Counted from the stretch's first letter, positions 1-8,064 are shown. The stretch is 22,307 nt of DNA from an uncultured Eubacterium sp. (GCA_947367725.1 CANBFZ010000002.1:1-22307); one strand, 5' to 3'. Notes: a model not told the origin generated them from the letters alone. Program-made: numbers and translations.

Positions 1-38
1 TGGAAGTGGTCATCATTGAAGACACGCTTGGATACTAA
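1..38 (+). CDS. C-terminal tail of an upstream gene (partial)
   Basis: One reading frame is open from the window edge and ends in a TAA at 36-38, giving the tail EVVIIEDTLGY. It stops 19 bases before the sppA start, so an upstream gene in the same operon as sppA is plausible. The other two frames either stop at once or run into sppA. Eleven residues are too few to name a family. Confidence 0.45.
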   Translation, partial: EVVIIEDTLGY

Positions 39-57
39 ATCAAAGGGGAACAATTTT

Positions 58-1020
58 ATGAAAACAAAACAGACCATTGGACTTGTGGTTGCGGTGATTC
101 TGTTTATCGTGACCGGGTTTGCCAGTGTCATGACAGACACCATATCTGCTAAGATCTTTGACCGAACAAAAGAAGAAATTCTCAGCGGGGAGACAGCCTT
201 TGCACCGCCGACGTCAGATTATGTTGCTGTTGTAGATATTGTGGGAACGATACAGGCACAGGAGAATGACCTTTACAGCGTGGAAGGCTACCGCCACACC
301 ACCAATCTGAACTATATCGACCGGTTGATGGAGGATTCCTCCAATCAGGGGATTCTGCTTTATGTGGATTCGCCGGGCGGTACCGTTTATGAGTCGCAGG
401 AAATGTATGATAAGTTGATGGAATATAAGGAAAATACAGGTCGGCCGGTATATGCCTATATGGCGCATTACGGCGCATCTGGCGCCTATATGATTTCCAT
501 GGCGGCAGATAGAGTTTACGCCAATCAGAATACCATTACCGGTTCTATCGGCGTGATCATGAGCGGATACGATCTCAGTGGACTTTATGAAAAATTAGGC
601 ATAAAAAATATCAATATTACCAGCGGTGAAAATAAGGCCAGCACGTTCAGTAAAGCGCAGATGAAGATTTATCAGTCACAGGTGGACGAATATTTCAACC
701 AATTTGTTAAAATTGTAGCGGAGGGCAGAAACCTGTCCGAAGAGAAAGTTCGGCAGCTGGCAGACGGCAGGACGTATACGGCAAGACAAGCCGTAAAGAA
801 CAAACTGATTGATGAAATTGCTTCTTATGAGGAAACCCAGACCATGGTATTAAATGGAGCAGGCGCTGACGAATTTTATCGTCTGAATTTTGGTGACAAC
901 TGGTGGGCAACGCTGTTTGCAAAGGCAGAAAATCTGCTGCCGAAGTCGGATACCCAGGTGCTGAAAGAGACCGCTGAAGAGTTTGAAAGCGGGGTGTTTA
1001 TGTACTATGCAGGCCTATAA
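58..1020 (+). CDS. sppA: Signal peptide peptidase SppA (family S49), membrane-anchored
   Basis: A 320-residue protein that by family cleaves leftover signal peptides in the membrane. Residues 6-26 form one hydrophobic N-terminal anchor, and the rest is the S49 peptidase domain. The motif VDSPGG is at 103-108. The nucleophile is predicted as Ser141 in GASGAY, and the general base as Lys193 in GENKAS. The Ser-Lys spacing of 52 matches the Bacillus short-form SppA (S147/K199, from memory). The start at ATG 58 is preceded by AAAGGGG at 42-48; an in-frame TTG at 16 has no such site. The stop overlaps the next gene by 14 bases, so the two are probably co-translated. Bacillus sppA also lies beside an RDD-type gene, which fits. 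Confidence 0.93.
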   Translation: MKTKQTIGLVVAVILFIVTGFASVMTDTISAKIFDRTKEEILSGETAFAPPTSDYVAVVDIVGTIQAQENDLYSVEGYRHTTNLNYIDRLMEDSSNQGILLYVDSPGGTVYESQEMYDKLMEYKENTGRPVYAYMAHYGASGAYMISMAADRVYANQNTITGSIGVIMSGYDLSGLYEKLGIKNINITSGENKASTFSKAQMKIYQSQVDEYFNQFVKIVAEGRNLSEEKVRQLADGRTYTARQAVKNKLIDEIASYEETQTMVLNGAGADEFYRLNFGDNWWATLFAKAENLLPKSDTQVLKETAEEFESGVFMYYAGL

Positions 1021-1729
1021 TCCTATCACGCAAAAAGTGGTTTATGCCGGATTCTGGGCGCGGCTTTCCGCTTATCTGATTGACCTTGTTCTGGTATGGA
1101 TGGGTCAGCTGCTGGTGCGCCTGGTACTGTTTCTCATGTTCGGATTCTTTTGGGAACAGAATCCGCTGGACTGGACTTTCTTGTTTCAGTATACGTTCCG
1201 AGATGCCATTCTTTATGGAGCAGGCGTGACCTATTTTATTCTCTGCACCTATTATGCCGGGGCAACACTGGGGAAAAAGGCACTGAATCTGAAAGTGGTC
1301 AGCGCAGAGGGCAGCAAGCTTTCGTTTCTCGATGTACTTTACCGGGAAACCATCGGTAGATTTCTATCTGCTTTTGTCCTTGGAATTGGATATCTTCTCG
1401 TAGGTCTCACCAATGAAAAAAAGGGACTGCACGATATTCTGTGTGATACCAGAGTGGTATATGAGAAAAAAATTCCGACTTATGCCAATGGAGATATCAA
1501 TAAGCGGTATGTACAGACTGTACCAACCGTGCCGCCAGTATCATCAGGATCAACGGGTCCGGATGTGCCTGTCCCGCCACCGCCTATTGGAACACCGCCA
1601 GCAGCGGGTCCGGATGCACCGATGCAAGATAAACCGCCTGTACCGCCTTCTATGCAGCCGCCGCAGCAGCGCAGGGATATTGCGGATCGGTATATGCATG
1701 TGGAACCGAGGAAAGACAGAGAAAAATGA
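1007..1729 (+). CDS. RDD-family membrane protein with proline-rich tail
   Basis: A 240-residue protein. The RDD domain spans about residues 10-155, with three hydrophobic segments and the conserved Arg in GFWARLSAYLIDLVL, the Asp in the same segment, and the downstream TLGKKALNLKVV motif. The last ~75 residues are low-complexity and proline-rich (runs such as PVPPPPIGTPP) ending in a charged tail, so likely a disordered cytoplasmic or wall-facing extension. ATG 1007 starts inside the sppA stop region with a modest GGGG at 991-994; a TTG at 983 is an alternative. The gene pairs with sppA, as RDD proteins do in Bacillus, where a YteJ-type protein is linked to SppA control. A direct effect on SppA here is inference only. 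Confidence 0.85.
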   Translation: MQAYNPITQKVVYAGFWARLSAYLIDLVLVWMGQLLVRLVLFLMFGFFWEQNPLDWTFLFQYTFRDAILYGAGVTYFILCTYYAGATLGKKALNLKVVSAEGSKLSFLDVLYRETIGRFLSAFVLGIGYLLVGLTNEKKGLHDILCDTRVVYEKKIPTYANGDINKRYVQTVPTVPPVSSGSTGPDVPVPPPPIGTPPAAGPDAPMQDKPPVPPSMQPPQQRRDIADRYMHVEPRKDREK

Positions 1730-1740
1730 ATGTAGAATAG

Positions 1741-1787
1741 AAAAAACGCCGCGTCGGATGCAAACTGCTTCTGATACGGCGTTTTTT
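1741..1787. terminator. Bidirectional intrinsic terminator between convergent operons
   Basis: A-run plus arm AACGCCG at 1741-1751 pairs with CGGCGTT followed by T6 (1776-1787). After a C/A mismatch the pairing continues inwards toward a loop near 1764. The A-run and T-run make it usable on both strands. It lies 12 bases after the RDD gene stop and 17 bases beyond the end of the opposing deacylase gene. Confidence 0.85.
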
Positions 1788-1803
1788 GTCGTTTCTGTAT
1801 GTA

Positions 1804-3180
1804 TTATAATCCTGCGGGATTTCTCTGCTCTTTGGCAATGTACCGACCGGCGGCAGTATTGACAAGTTGATTCTGTTTTACTGCAATTTTGCCGTTGACG
1901 ATGACATAGTCGATGCCAGAAGGCGGCAGCGCCGGATTTTCAAAGTCGGCGTTGTCGGTGATGGTGTTTTCATCGAAGATGACCAGATCTGCGTCGAAGC
2001 CTTCCTTGATGTTTCCTTTGTGAGACAAAAGCAGCCGTTTTGCCGGCAAAACTGTCATTTTGCGCAGTGCATCGATTAAGGTCAGTGCCTGCAATTCACG
2101 GACATAACGAGCAAGGACACGCGGAAAGGTTCCTGCGCTTCGTGGATGACCGCTGCCTGCTTCAAAACCGCAGTCGCTGCCGATCATAACGAAAGGCGCC
2201 TGACAGGCTGTGATAACTTCTTCTTCATTCAGTACGAAAGCTACGACAGGCATTTCTGGCGTATCTCGCCGTACCGTTTCAAAGATTTCTTTGGTACAGA
2301 ACTGATTCTTGTATTTTCCGCCTGTGATAAAAATGGACTCATAGCCTTTATCCCATTTGTCGAAACAGCCGTCGTCGAAGACGGTGGTGCCGATATTGGT
2401 GCAAAAAGCGGCGTAAGGATAGCAGTCCGATGTGATATCGACACCGCGTGCTCTTGCTTTTCGCAGACTGGCAAGGGCGTCTTCCATGTAGCCAGTTGCG
2501 CTGCAGCTGCCAATGTGAGACATCTGCATAGGAATGCCGCTTTTTTCAATGATTTCAATCAGTTCATCGATGGAAGCAAGACTGCCTGCGCCGTCTTCCC
2601 TGAAATGTACGGATGTCAGATAGCCGTCTGTGTCAAAGACGCTGAGCAGGTCGATGGTTTCCTCTGTGGTGATGCCGGGACTGTATTCTAGTCCGCAGGA
2701 AAGGCCGATGGGACCGTACGAAAGCATTTCCTGCAGCAGATGCTTTTGCTTTTCCAGCTGCAGCTTTGTGGACAGGGTATAGCGGTCTTCTGCACCGGAA
2801 AGCTGACGCAGCCGATTTTGACCGACAAACATCAGATAGTTGACGGGACTGCCGCCAGCTTTGACATAGCGGACAAACTCTCCAAGATCGTTGTAATTTT
2901 CTCCACAGTTTCCTGCTGCAGCGGTGGTCACGCCCATGCGCAGCTGGCAGAGTGCCGCAAGATCGCGATACGGACCATCGGTGATCAAATCTTCGTGGGA
3001 GTGCATGTCGATGAACCCTGGCGCAACAATCTTTCCATAGGCGTCGATGGTAACCTGTGTATCGGCGGTAATGGTACCGATTTCTTCGATCACACCCTGG
3101 TGGATAAGGATATCCGCTGTTTTCCAAGTGTCTGTTTCAAAATCAGGGATCCTGCCGCCGATTATTTTTAAATCTTTCAT
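1804..3180 (-). CDS. N-acyl-D-amino-acid deacylase (D-aminoacylase), amidohydrolase superfamily
   Basis: A 458-residue cytosolic zinc hydrolase. The family removes the acyl group from N-acyl-D-amino acids, giving a D-amino acid and a carboxylate. An N-terminal beta-sandwich (1-50) leads into PGFIDMHSHED, with metal-site His60 and His62. GNCG at 90-93 supplies Cys92, the zinc-bridging cysteine typical of D-aminoacylases. His192 (VHFRED) and His222 (MSHIGS) are 30 apart, as are H220/H250 recalled for the Alcaligenes enzyme. Asp336 in IGSDCG is the catalytic Asp. The C-terminal strand motif GFDADLVIF and DYVIVNGK complete the fold. The start has AAAGGAGG upstream and lies 5 bases after the serine hydrolase stop, so the two genes are one operon. 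The exact substrate is not readable. Confidence 0.9.
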   Translation of the reverse strand: MKDLKIIGGRIPDFETDTWKTADILIHQGVIEEIGTITADTQVTIDAYGKIVAPGFIDMHSHEDLITDGPYRDLAALCQLRMGVTTAAAGNCGENYNDLGEFVRYVKAGGSPVNYLMFVGQNRLRQLSGAEDRYTLSTKLQLEKQKHLLQEMLSYGPIGLSCGLEYSPGITTEETIDLLSVFDTDGYLTSVHFREDGAGSLASIDELIEIIEKSGIPMQMSHIGSCSATGYMEDALASLRKARARGVDITSDCYPYAAFCTNIGTTVFDDGCFDKWDKGYESIFITGGKYKNQFCTKEIFETVRRDTPEMPVVAFVLNEEEVITACQAPFVMIGSDCGFEAGSGHPRSAGTFPRVLARYVRELQALTLIDALRKMTVLPAKRLLLSHKGNIKEGFDADLVIFDENTITDNADFENPALPPSGIDYVIVNGKIAVKQNQLVNTAAGRYIAKEQRNPAGL

Positions 3181-3185
3181 GGTGG

Positions 3186-4235
3186 TTACTGTGCCTCCTT
3201 TTTTACTTGCAATACTTCGTCGGCGATTTGATAAAATAATTCATATTTTGGAAGTCCTAGTACGTTGCTTAGCATGATGATGGAAAGGTTTTTATCGATA
3301 TACCGGGAACATCTAGAGGCAAAGCCCATGGTGCCGCCGCCGTGCCAGATTTCTTGGTGACCGTAATATTCACTTTTGATCAGCCCGAAGCCGTACCGCA
3401 AATCGTCTGCATCGGTTTTATGCTGCTGGGAAAAGGCTTCCGCCAGGGTTTCCGGTTTGACAAGACGCTGTTTGCGCGGATCGTACAGATAGTTGTGCCA
3501 TGCCAGCATGTCATCGGCGGTAGCTTGGATATTGCCGTCTGCATAGCCGACTAGTGCCATATCGTAAGGCTGCTTTACGTAGCTGCCGTCTTCTTCCAGA
3601 TTGTAGCCTTCTACCAGTCTTTCGCCCCGCTGTAAGGTGCTGTCTGGAGCACAGGCACCGGTCATGCCTGCTGGTGCGAGAATATTTTTCTCAAGAAATG
3701 CACCGAAAGGCATGCCCGAAAGCTGTTCCACAATGCTGCCCAGCATAACGTAGCCGGCGTTACAGTAGGAAAACCGCTCGCCGGGCGTAAAGGTTACATC
3801 GCCCACAGATTTAATGAATTCCAGCATATCAGCAGTAACGGCTTTCTCATATCCTTTCCATGTGCACCAATTCGGCGCTTCTGTATAGTCAGGAATGCCG
3901 GACTGATGATTCATCAGATGGCGAATGGTGACGTGGTGCCGGTAGTCCGGAAAATCAGGGAAAAAGCGAGCAATGGGTTCATCGTACTCCAAAAGCCCTT
4001 GCTCTTTCAGCATCATGATGGCCATACAGGTGAACTGTTTGGTGTTAGATGCGATGGCAAACTGGTCATCTGGCTTTACAGGAATTTTCTTTTCGAGATC
4101 TGCCATGCCGTAAGGTTTACGCAGTAAAATTTCATCACCGCAGGCGATGAGTAGCATCATGCCAGGTGTATGGTCATTCATGACCGGCGCGATAACTTGG
4201 TCAAGGCGCTTTTCCAGCGCAGTTTTGTCTATCAT
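3186..4235 (-). CDS. Cytosolic serine hydrolase of the beta-lactamase/S12 family (copy 1)
   Basis: A 349-residue protein with the three S12/class C signatures: SNTK at 63-66 (Ser63 nucleophile, Lys66), YCN at 157-159, and HGG at 298-300 in place of KTG. An HxG box is common in D-aminopeptidases and EstB-like esterases, rather than true beta-lactamases. No signal peptide is visible, so it should act in the cytosol, unlike wall-active PBPs. Start ATG has AAGGAGG upstream. It is the first gene of the operon with the D-aminoacylase, 5 bases apart. A close paralog sits at 19959-20993; 60 of the first 80 residues are identical. Likely role (inference): cleaving peptides with D-residues to feed the deacylase. 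Confidence 0.85.
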   Translation of the reverse strand: MIDKTALEKRLDQVIAPVMNDHTPGMMLLIACGDEILLRKPYGMADLEKKIPVKPDDQFAIASNTKQFTCMAIMMLKEQGLLEYDEPIARFFPDFPDYRHHVTIRHLMNHQSGIPDYTEAPNWCTWKGYEKAVTADMLEFIKSVGDVTFTPGERFSYCNAGYVMLGSIVEQLSGMPFGAFLEKNILAPAGMTGACAPDSTLQRGERLVEGYNLEEDGSYVKQPYDMALVGYADGNIQATADDMLAWHNYLYDPRKQRLVKPETLAEAFSQQHKTDADDLRYGFGLIKSEYYGHQEIWHGGGTMGFASRCSRYIDKNLSIIMLSNVLGLPKYELFYQIADEVLQVKKEAQ

Positions 4236-4293
4236 AAAATATGCCTCCTTGTGAATCGCAGGGTGGTAACGGGTAATAGATTTTTGTCAAAAA

Positions 4294-4307
4294 GTGAACT
4301 GGTTCAT
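4294..4307. promoter_or_regulatory. Palindromic operator, copy 1 (GTGAACTGGTTCAT)
   Basis: Inverted repeat differing at two positions from the perfect palindrome at 12048-12061. It lies a few bases downstream of the predicted transcription start of the hydrolase/deacylase operon, a position suited to a repressor. Candidate binder: the adjacent TetR protein. Confidence 0.65.
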
Positions 4308-4317
4308 CATTAAGTCT

Positions 4318-4346
4318 GTTATACACTAAAAATAGATTGATGTCAA
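4318..4346 (-). promoter_or_regulatory. Sigma-A promoter of the hydrolase/deacylase operon
   Basis: On the minus strand, TTGACA (4341-4346), a 17-base spacer and TATAAC (4318-4323). The segment TTTTAGTGTATAACA across the -10 is identical to that of the OPT operon promoter at 12018-12032. Confidence 0.8.
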
Positions 4347-4389
4347 TGGGTTTTGAGAACTTTTTGACGGGGTGTTTACGCGTGTGCAC

Positions 4390-4440
4390 AAAAAAAGAAA
4401 AGGCTACAGCACAAGATGAAACCTGGTAGTACTGCAGCCT
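4390..4440 (-). terminator. Intrinsic terminator of the tetR gene
   Basis: On the minus strand, AGGCTGCAG pairs with CTGTAGCCT (nine pairs, one a G-U wobble) around a 22-base loop and is followed by TTTTCTTTTTTT. It is 24 bases past the tetR stop and separates tetR from the next promoter on the same strand. Confidence 0.65.
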
Positions 4441-4463
4441 GCATGTTTGATGCGCGCCTGATA

Positions 4464-5081
4464 TTATTTTTGGAATTTTTCTTTTCTGCCGTCTTTGTAC
4501 AGACCGAAGAAGAACAGGTCTGCCATGGCGGTATGGATGGATGCATTTTTTGCAGGGTCAACGCCTTTTCTGCGGCAGTAGTGGTAGGCGATAAATTCTA
4601 AGGAGGTGTAAAGATAGGTCGCTAGGTCTTCATCAATGTTCTCCCGCAGCTCGCCGTTTTCGAGATCATTCTGATAGTAAGGATGCAGGGTCTTGAAATA
4701 TTCTTCCATCGCCTGGGGTTGATTGAAAATCAAATCCTGCAGCAACAATGGATTTTGCAGAAGAATATCTGCTAAAATTTCACCTGTAGGGGTCAGGTAA
4801 TCTTCCAGCGCATTTTCTTTTTGGGAAAAATTGTACAGGGTGTCCGACTCGCTGCCGGTTTTTACCCCTTGCTTGTGAGTGCTGTACAGATAAAGAAACA
4901 GGTCGTTTTTATCATAAAAATATTTGTAGATGCTGCCGATGGCGATATCCGCCCGCTCAGCAATTCGCTTGACACTGCTCTTTTCGTAGTTGTCCTTATA
5001 TTCGATAAATTCTTCTGCCGCAGCGGTTAGAATCCGCTGTTGTTTCTCTTGTGGCAGCTTGAAAAAAGTTTTCTTTGGCAT
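4464..5081 (-). CDS. TetR/AcrR-family transcriptional repressor
   Basis: A 205-residue regulator. The N-terminal helix QQRILTAAAEEF and the helix-turn-helix around residues 34-58 (SVKRIAERADIAIGSIYKYF) are typical of TetR. The C-terminal ~145 residues are the family's variable ligand-binding domain and do not reveal the ligand. The start was set at ATG 5081 because GAGAGGAG sits 7 bases upstream and TetR proteins begin this close to the first helix; a frame extension to 5195 has no support. The gene has its own promoter and terminator. It lies directly upstream of the hydrolase/deacylase operon. Candidate operators are at 4294-4307, 12048-12061 and, degenerate, 5102-5116, which makes it the probable controller of the D-aminoacylase operons (inference). 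Confidence 0.88.
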   Translation of the reverse strand: MPKKTFFKLPQEKQQRILTAAAEEFIEYKDNYEKSSVKRIAERADIAIGSIYKYFYDKNDLFLYLYSTHKQGVKTGSESDTLYNFSQKENALEDYLTPTGEILADILLQNPLLLQDLIFNQPQAMEEYFKTLHPYYQNDLENGELRENIDEDLATYLYTSLEFIAYHYCRRKGVDPAKNASIHTAMADLFFFGLYKDGRKEKFQK

Positions 5082-5101
5082 AGTTTCTCCTCTCGCTTTT
5101 T

Positions 5102-5116
5102 GTGAAACCGGTAAAC
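5102..5116. promoter_or_regulatory. Degenerate operator copy at the tetR promoter
   Basis: GTGAAACCGGTAAAC keeps the GTGAA half and the CCGG core of the operators at 4294 and 12048, but the other half departs from the consensus and one base is inserted. It begins 2 bases downstream of the tetR -10, over the predicted transcription start. Possible weak autoregulation site. Confidence 0.4.
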
Positions 5117-5118
5117 TT

Positions 5119-5147
5119 GTTGTATCACATTTTGGAAGTTTATGCAA
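5119..5147 (-). promoter_or_regulatory. tetR promoter
   Basis: Minus strand: TTGCAT (5142-5147), a 17-base spacer, TACAAC (5119-5124) with a TG one base upstream of the -10 (extended -10). Confidence 0.55.
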
Positions 5148-5209
5148 GAGGGGACGGGAAACTTTCTGATCGTTGTGCAGCGTTGGCTTTGACATTTTGG
5201 GCGATTTTT

Positions 5210-5238
5210 ACAACTTCATAACACATTTTTGGTATAAT
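5210..5238 (+). promoter_or_regulatory. Promoter of the two-component system genes with possible regulator box
   Basis: Consensus TATAAT at 5233-5238 with an extended -10 TGG at 5230-5232 and no good -35 at standard spacing. ACAACTTCATAAC at 5210-5222 matches 11 of 13 bases of a box at 7324-7336 before the next promoter. A weaker copy (ACACATT) follows 11 bases after the first ACAACTT. Candidate response-regulator site. Confidence 0.55.
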
Positions 5239-5268
5239 AAATCTACAGAGGAAAGGGAGGACAGCAAG

Positions 5269-5922
5269 ATGGCAAATATTCTGGTAGTAGAAGACGAACG
5301 GTCTATCAATGACCTGATTGTAATGAATTTGCAGCTGGCGGGGCATATTTGCAGGCAGGCGTTTGACGGAACGGAAGCAGCTGCGCTGGCAAAGACATGG
5401 CAGCCGGATTTAGTGCTGCTGGATGTGATGCTTCCTTTTGGAGATGGATTTTTGCTGATGGAGCAGAAGGCATTTGGTGAGAAACCTGTGATCTTTTTGA
5501 CTGCGAAAAATGCCACGGCGGATAAAGTCAAAGGGCTGAATCTGGGTGCAGATGACTACATCACCAAGCCCTTTGAGGCGGTGGAGCTGCTGGCGCGAGT
5601 AGAAGCTGTTCTGCGGCGTGCGGGCGCTTCACGGCGAACTTTTGAAATCGGAGAGACAGTGGTTTATCTGGACCAGCGCATGGCGACGGTGGGGGGCGCT
5701 GCGGTTTCGCTTACGAATCGAGAATTTGAATTGCTGGAGGTGCTCATTGCACATCGGAACCTGGCGTTGTCTCGTGAAAAATTGCTGGATTTGGTATGGG
5801 GCTATGACTATTACGGCGATACCCGTACCGTAGATGTGCATGTTACAAAACTGCGCAAGAAACTGAAACTGGAACATGCGATAAAAACGGTATATAAACA
5901 TGGATACAGATTGGAGCTATAG
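5269..5922 (+). CDS. OmpR/PhoB-type response regulator
   Basis: A 217-residue DNA-binding regulator. The receiver domain (1-115) has the acidic pair at 8-9, the phosphorylated Asp52 in LLDVMLP, Thr78 and Lys100. The C-terminal winged helix (about 125-217) has the usual LTNREFELLEVL start, the recognition helix around RTVDVHVTKLRKKL and the YKHGYRLE wing. The start ATG 5269 has AAAGGGAGG at 5252-5260. The kinase gene starts 2 bases after its stop. The partner kinase and downstream ABC genes suggest it controls the exporter locus; boxes shared by the promoters at 5210 and 7324 support this weakly. Confidence 0.93.
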   Translation: MANILVVEDERSINDLIVMNLQLAGHICRQAFDGTEAAALAKTWQPDLVLLDVMLPFGDGFLLMEQKAFGEKPVIFLTAKNATADKVKGLNLGADDYITKPFEAVELLARVEAVLRRAGASRRTFEIGETVVYLDQRMATVGGAAVSLTNREFELLEVLIAHRNLALSREKLLDLVWGYDYYGDTRTVDVHVTKLRKKLKLEHAIKTVYKHGYRLEL

Positions 5923-5923
5923 G

Positions 5924-7324
5924 ATGAAATTCTGGCAAAAAATATTGTTATGGACGCTGCTTATTTTTATCTTTGTCTTTGATGTGGGCGCTTATATTTT
6001 AACAACACATTCGTATACATTCAGTCGCCAGAGGGAATTTGAAAATGCAGCCAGAGAGCAAAGCGTGATTCTGTCTTCAGTTACCGGCAGAATTTCCAGT
6101 GCGGAAACCATTTATGCGGATGCTGCCAGTAAGCCCCAGCGGCTTGCAGCGATGGTAAAGCCTTTGATGGAGTATTACGCGCCCCAGGGTGTCTGCCTGG
6201 CACTATTTTCTGGAAAAAAGCAAGTCTGCTCTAATCTCAAAGTGCTGCATGCGCAGGTCTTGCAGCTTGCTGACACGGAAACTAAAAACACAGTCGAGGA
6301 GATGGTGGAGGGGAAACGGTATGTGCTTGTCGCATCGAAACTGCCGGATTATCCCCATTTAACCTTGGTCTATGCGCGGGATATCAGTCAGATTGATCTT
6401 TTCCGCAAAGAGGTCAGCCGCATTTTTATCTTTGTAAACGCTGGCGCCATTGTACTGATGGGATTTGCAATCTATTTTTTGCTGCGTCATTTTACAAAGC
6501 CAATCGATGCACTGCGCAAAACTACTGCAGAGATTGCGGGCGGCGCTTATGATAAGCGGGTGACTCTGCATGGAAGGGATGAGTTTGGCATGCTGGCGGA
6601 GAATTTTAATCTGATGGCGGATTCTGTGGAGCAGCATATGGATAAGCTGACCCAGGCGGCGGCAGATCGGCAGCAGTTTATAGATGATCTAACCCATGAG
6701 ATGAAAACGCCTATGACTTCTATTTTAGGTTATACGGAATATTTGCAGCATGCAAAAAGTACGAAAGAAGAGCGGCAGCTTGCTGCTTTGCACCTGCATG
6801 ATGCGGCGTTACGGCTGAAAAACCTCTCCGATAAACTGCTGGAACTTGTGTATTTACGGGGTGAAAAGATTGTCATGCAGGAAGTCGCGGTGAAGCCGCT
6901 GTTTGAAGCCTTGGCCAGTGTCAGTCAGCCGGTACTGGAAGAAAGAAACCTTTTGCTGCAGACAGAAACAGAGATTGCTTTTGTCCGTGGCGATGAAGTG
7001 CTGCTGCTGTCTATGCTGAGAAATCTTGTGGAAAATGCGGCAAAGGCCTCTGCAGCAGGCAGCCAGATTACGGTGCGGGCATACCGTGGAGATGTGACTG
7101 TCATAGAGGTGTGTGACACCGGATTTGGTATGGAACCAAGTGAAGTAGAGAAAATTACGGCGCCGTTTTACCGAGTGGATCGCTCTCGGGCGAGAAAGTT
7201 TGGCGGTGTAGGACTGGGGCTTAGTATTGTGTCACAAATTGTGAAGCTCCATGGCGCACACCTTACCATTGACTCCGTGCCCGGTCAAGGCACCAGAGTT
7301 CGTATTGATTTTACAGATTGTTAA
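5924..7324 (+). CDS. Sensor histidine kinase (HAMP, HisKA, HATPase)
   Basis: A 466-residue membrane kinase. TM1 is at about 7-27, an extracytoplasmic sensor domain at about 28-165, TM2 at about 167-189 and HAMP at about 190-243. The phosphoacceptor is His258 in DDLTHEMKTP. The ATPase domain shows the N box NLVENAAKA, the G1 box DTGFGM and the G2 box GGVGLGLS. Start ATG 5924 has GGAG at 5913-5916 inside the end of the regulator gene; an earlier ATG at 5900 overlaps the regulator and has no site. The sensor is too large for the short 'intramembrane' kinases of Bce-type bacitracin systems, so the signal is probably outside the membrane. The ligand is unknown. Confidence 0.93.
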   Translation: MKFWQKILLWTLLIFIFVFDVGAYILTTHSYTFSRQREFENAAREQSVILSSVTGRISSAETIYADAASKPQRLAAMVKPLMEYYAPQGVCLALFSGKKQVCSNLKVLHAQVLQLADTETKNTVEEMVEGKRYVLVASKLPDYPHLTLVYARDISQIDLFRKEVSRIFIFVNAGAIVLMGFAIYFLLRHFTKPIDALRKTTAEIAGGAYDKRVTLHGRDEFGMLAENFNLMADSVEQHMDKLTQAAADRQQFIDDLTHEMKTPMTSILGYTEYLQHAKSTKEERQLAALHLHDAALRLKNLSDKLLELVYLRGEKIVMQEVAVKPLFEALASVSQPVLEERNLLLQTETEIAFVRGDEVLLLSMLRNLVENAAKASAAGSQITVRAYRGDVTVIEVCDTGFGMEPSEVEKITAPFYRVDRSRARKFGGVGLGLSIVSQIVKLHGAHLTIDSVPGQGTRVRIDFTDC

Positions 7325-7363
7325 CAACTTCTTACCAGGAAGGAAATAACTTGTTGGTATGCT
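7324..7363 (+). promoter_or_regulatory. Putative response-regulator-dependent promoter of the exporter genes
   Basis: TATGCT at 7358-7363 with an extended TGG but no -35. Upstream, ACAACTTCTTACC (7324-7336) resembles the box at 5210-5222; AACAACTT at 7323 and AATAACTT at 7345 are direct repeats 22 bases apart, two helical turns. A promoter lacking a -35 with phased repeats suggests activation by an OmpR-type regulator. Confidence 0.4.
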
Positions 7364-7386
7364 GTAGGAGATGAAAGGATACTACG

Positions 7387-8016
7387 ATGATGGGGCAGAA
7401 CGATAAGAAACGTGTTTCTATCTATGGGGCGATTGCTGTTTTCGTGCTGGCAGGAAGCTTTGGCATCATGCCACCGCTTTTGGCAGCAGAGCCTGCAGCA
7501 GCGGAAATGCAGACTGTCCGTGGGAATACAGCCATTTCCTTTGAAACTGGCGGGCAGGAGAAGAACCCCAATGCCATTTCCAAGGATCGTGCAGTAGTCT
7601 GTGCGATGAAAGCGCTTAAGGCGCAGGGCTTTGACTTGGAAGAGTTTGAAAAGCAGCCGACGGAAATTCGGTATGTGGGAGAAACGGTACCAGCAGGCGA
7701 TCCCGTTTGGGCGGTTGTGTTTCGCGCGGACAAAAGCGGATATGCTTATCTTTTCGGCGATGCGGTTACGGCAGAAAGCAGGAAAAAACTTGCTGCGGTG
7801 GGAGCGGTGGAAGATTGCATTGACAAAGATGGAACTCCAGGCATTCGGGCGTGGTACAGCTATACACAGTACACCCTTGTGGAAATTAACGCACTGCGCG
7901 GCGCATATATTCGGCATGGAGAATGCATTGTATCCTTTGGAAAAACGCTGCAGATAGAAAAAGCGCACTGGGCACAGACAACGGAAGAAGCCTGGGCGGC
8001 GAAACAGAAAAACTAG
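7387..8016 (+). CDS. Secreted or anchored PepSY-like protein of unknown function
   Basis: A 209-residue protein with a basic N-terminus and a hydrophobic stretch (about 12-34) that reads as a signal peptide or anchor, with possible cleavage near the LLAAEPAAAE region. The mature part has an alternation that recalls PepSY domains: ISKDRAVVCAMKAL as the helix, DPVWAVVFRA as a strand, and YTLVEINALRGAYI as the closing strand-plus-Gly. This is pattern resemblance, not a firm family match. ATG 7387 has AAAGGA a few bases upstream. It is the first gene after the kinase and in line with the lipoprotein and ABC genes, so it may help sense or protect the outer membrane face in this exporter locus. Confidence 0.65.
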   Translation: MMGQNDKKRVSIYGAIAVFVLAGSFGIMPPLLAAEPAAAEMQTVRGNTAISFETGGQEKNPNAISKDRAVVCAMKALKAQGFDLEEFEKQPTEIRYVGETVPAGDPVWAVVFRADKSGYAYLFGDAVTAESRKKLAAVGAVEDCIDKDGTPGIRAWYSYTQYTLVEINALRGAYIRHGECIVSFGKTLQIEKAHWAQTTEEAWAAKQKN

Positions 8017-8064
8017 GAGAAACTGCAGCAGGCAAACCAATAGAAAGCAGGTATATAGGAGATG

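Noticed and set aside
2146..2691. Plus-strand open frame within the first D-aminoacylase
   Set aside because: Overlaps conserved motifs of the minus-strand enzyme and has no ribosome site or family pattern.
3186..4235. Naming the S12 hydrolases as beta-lactamases or penicillin-binding proteins
   Set aside because: They have no signal peptide and carry HGG/HTG instead of KTG, so a resistance or wall role is not supported.
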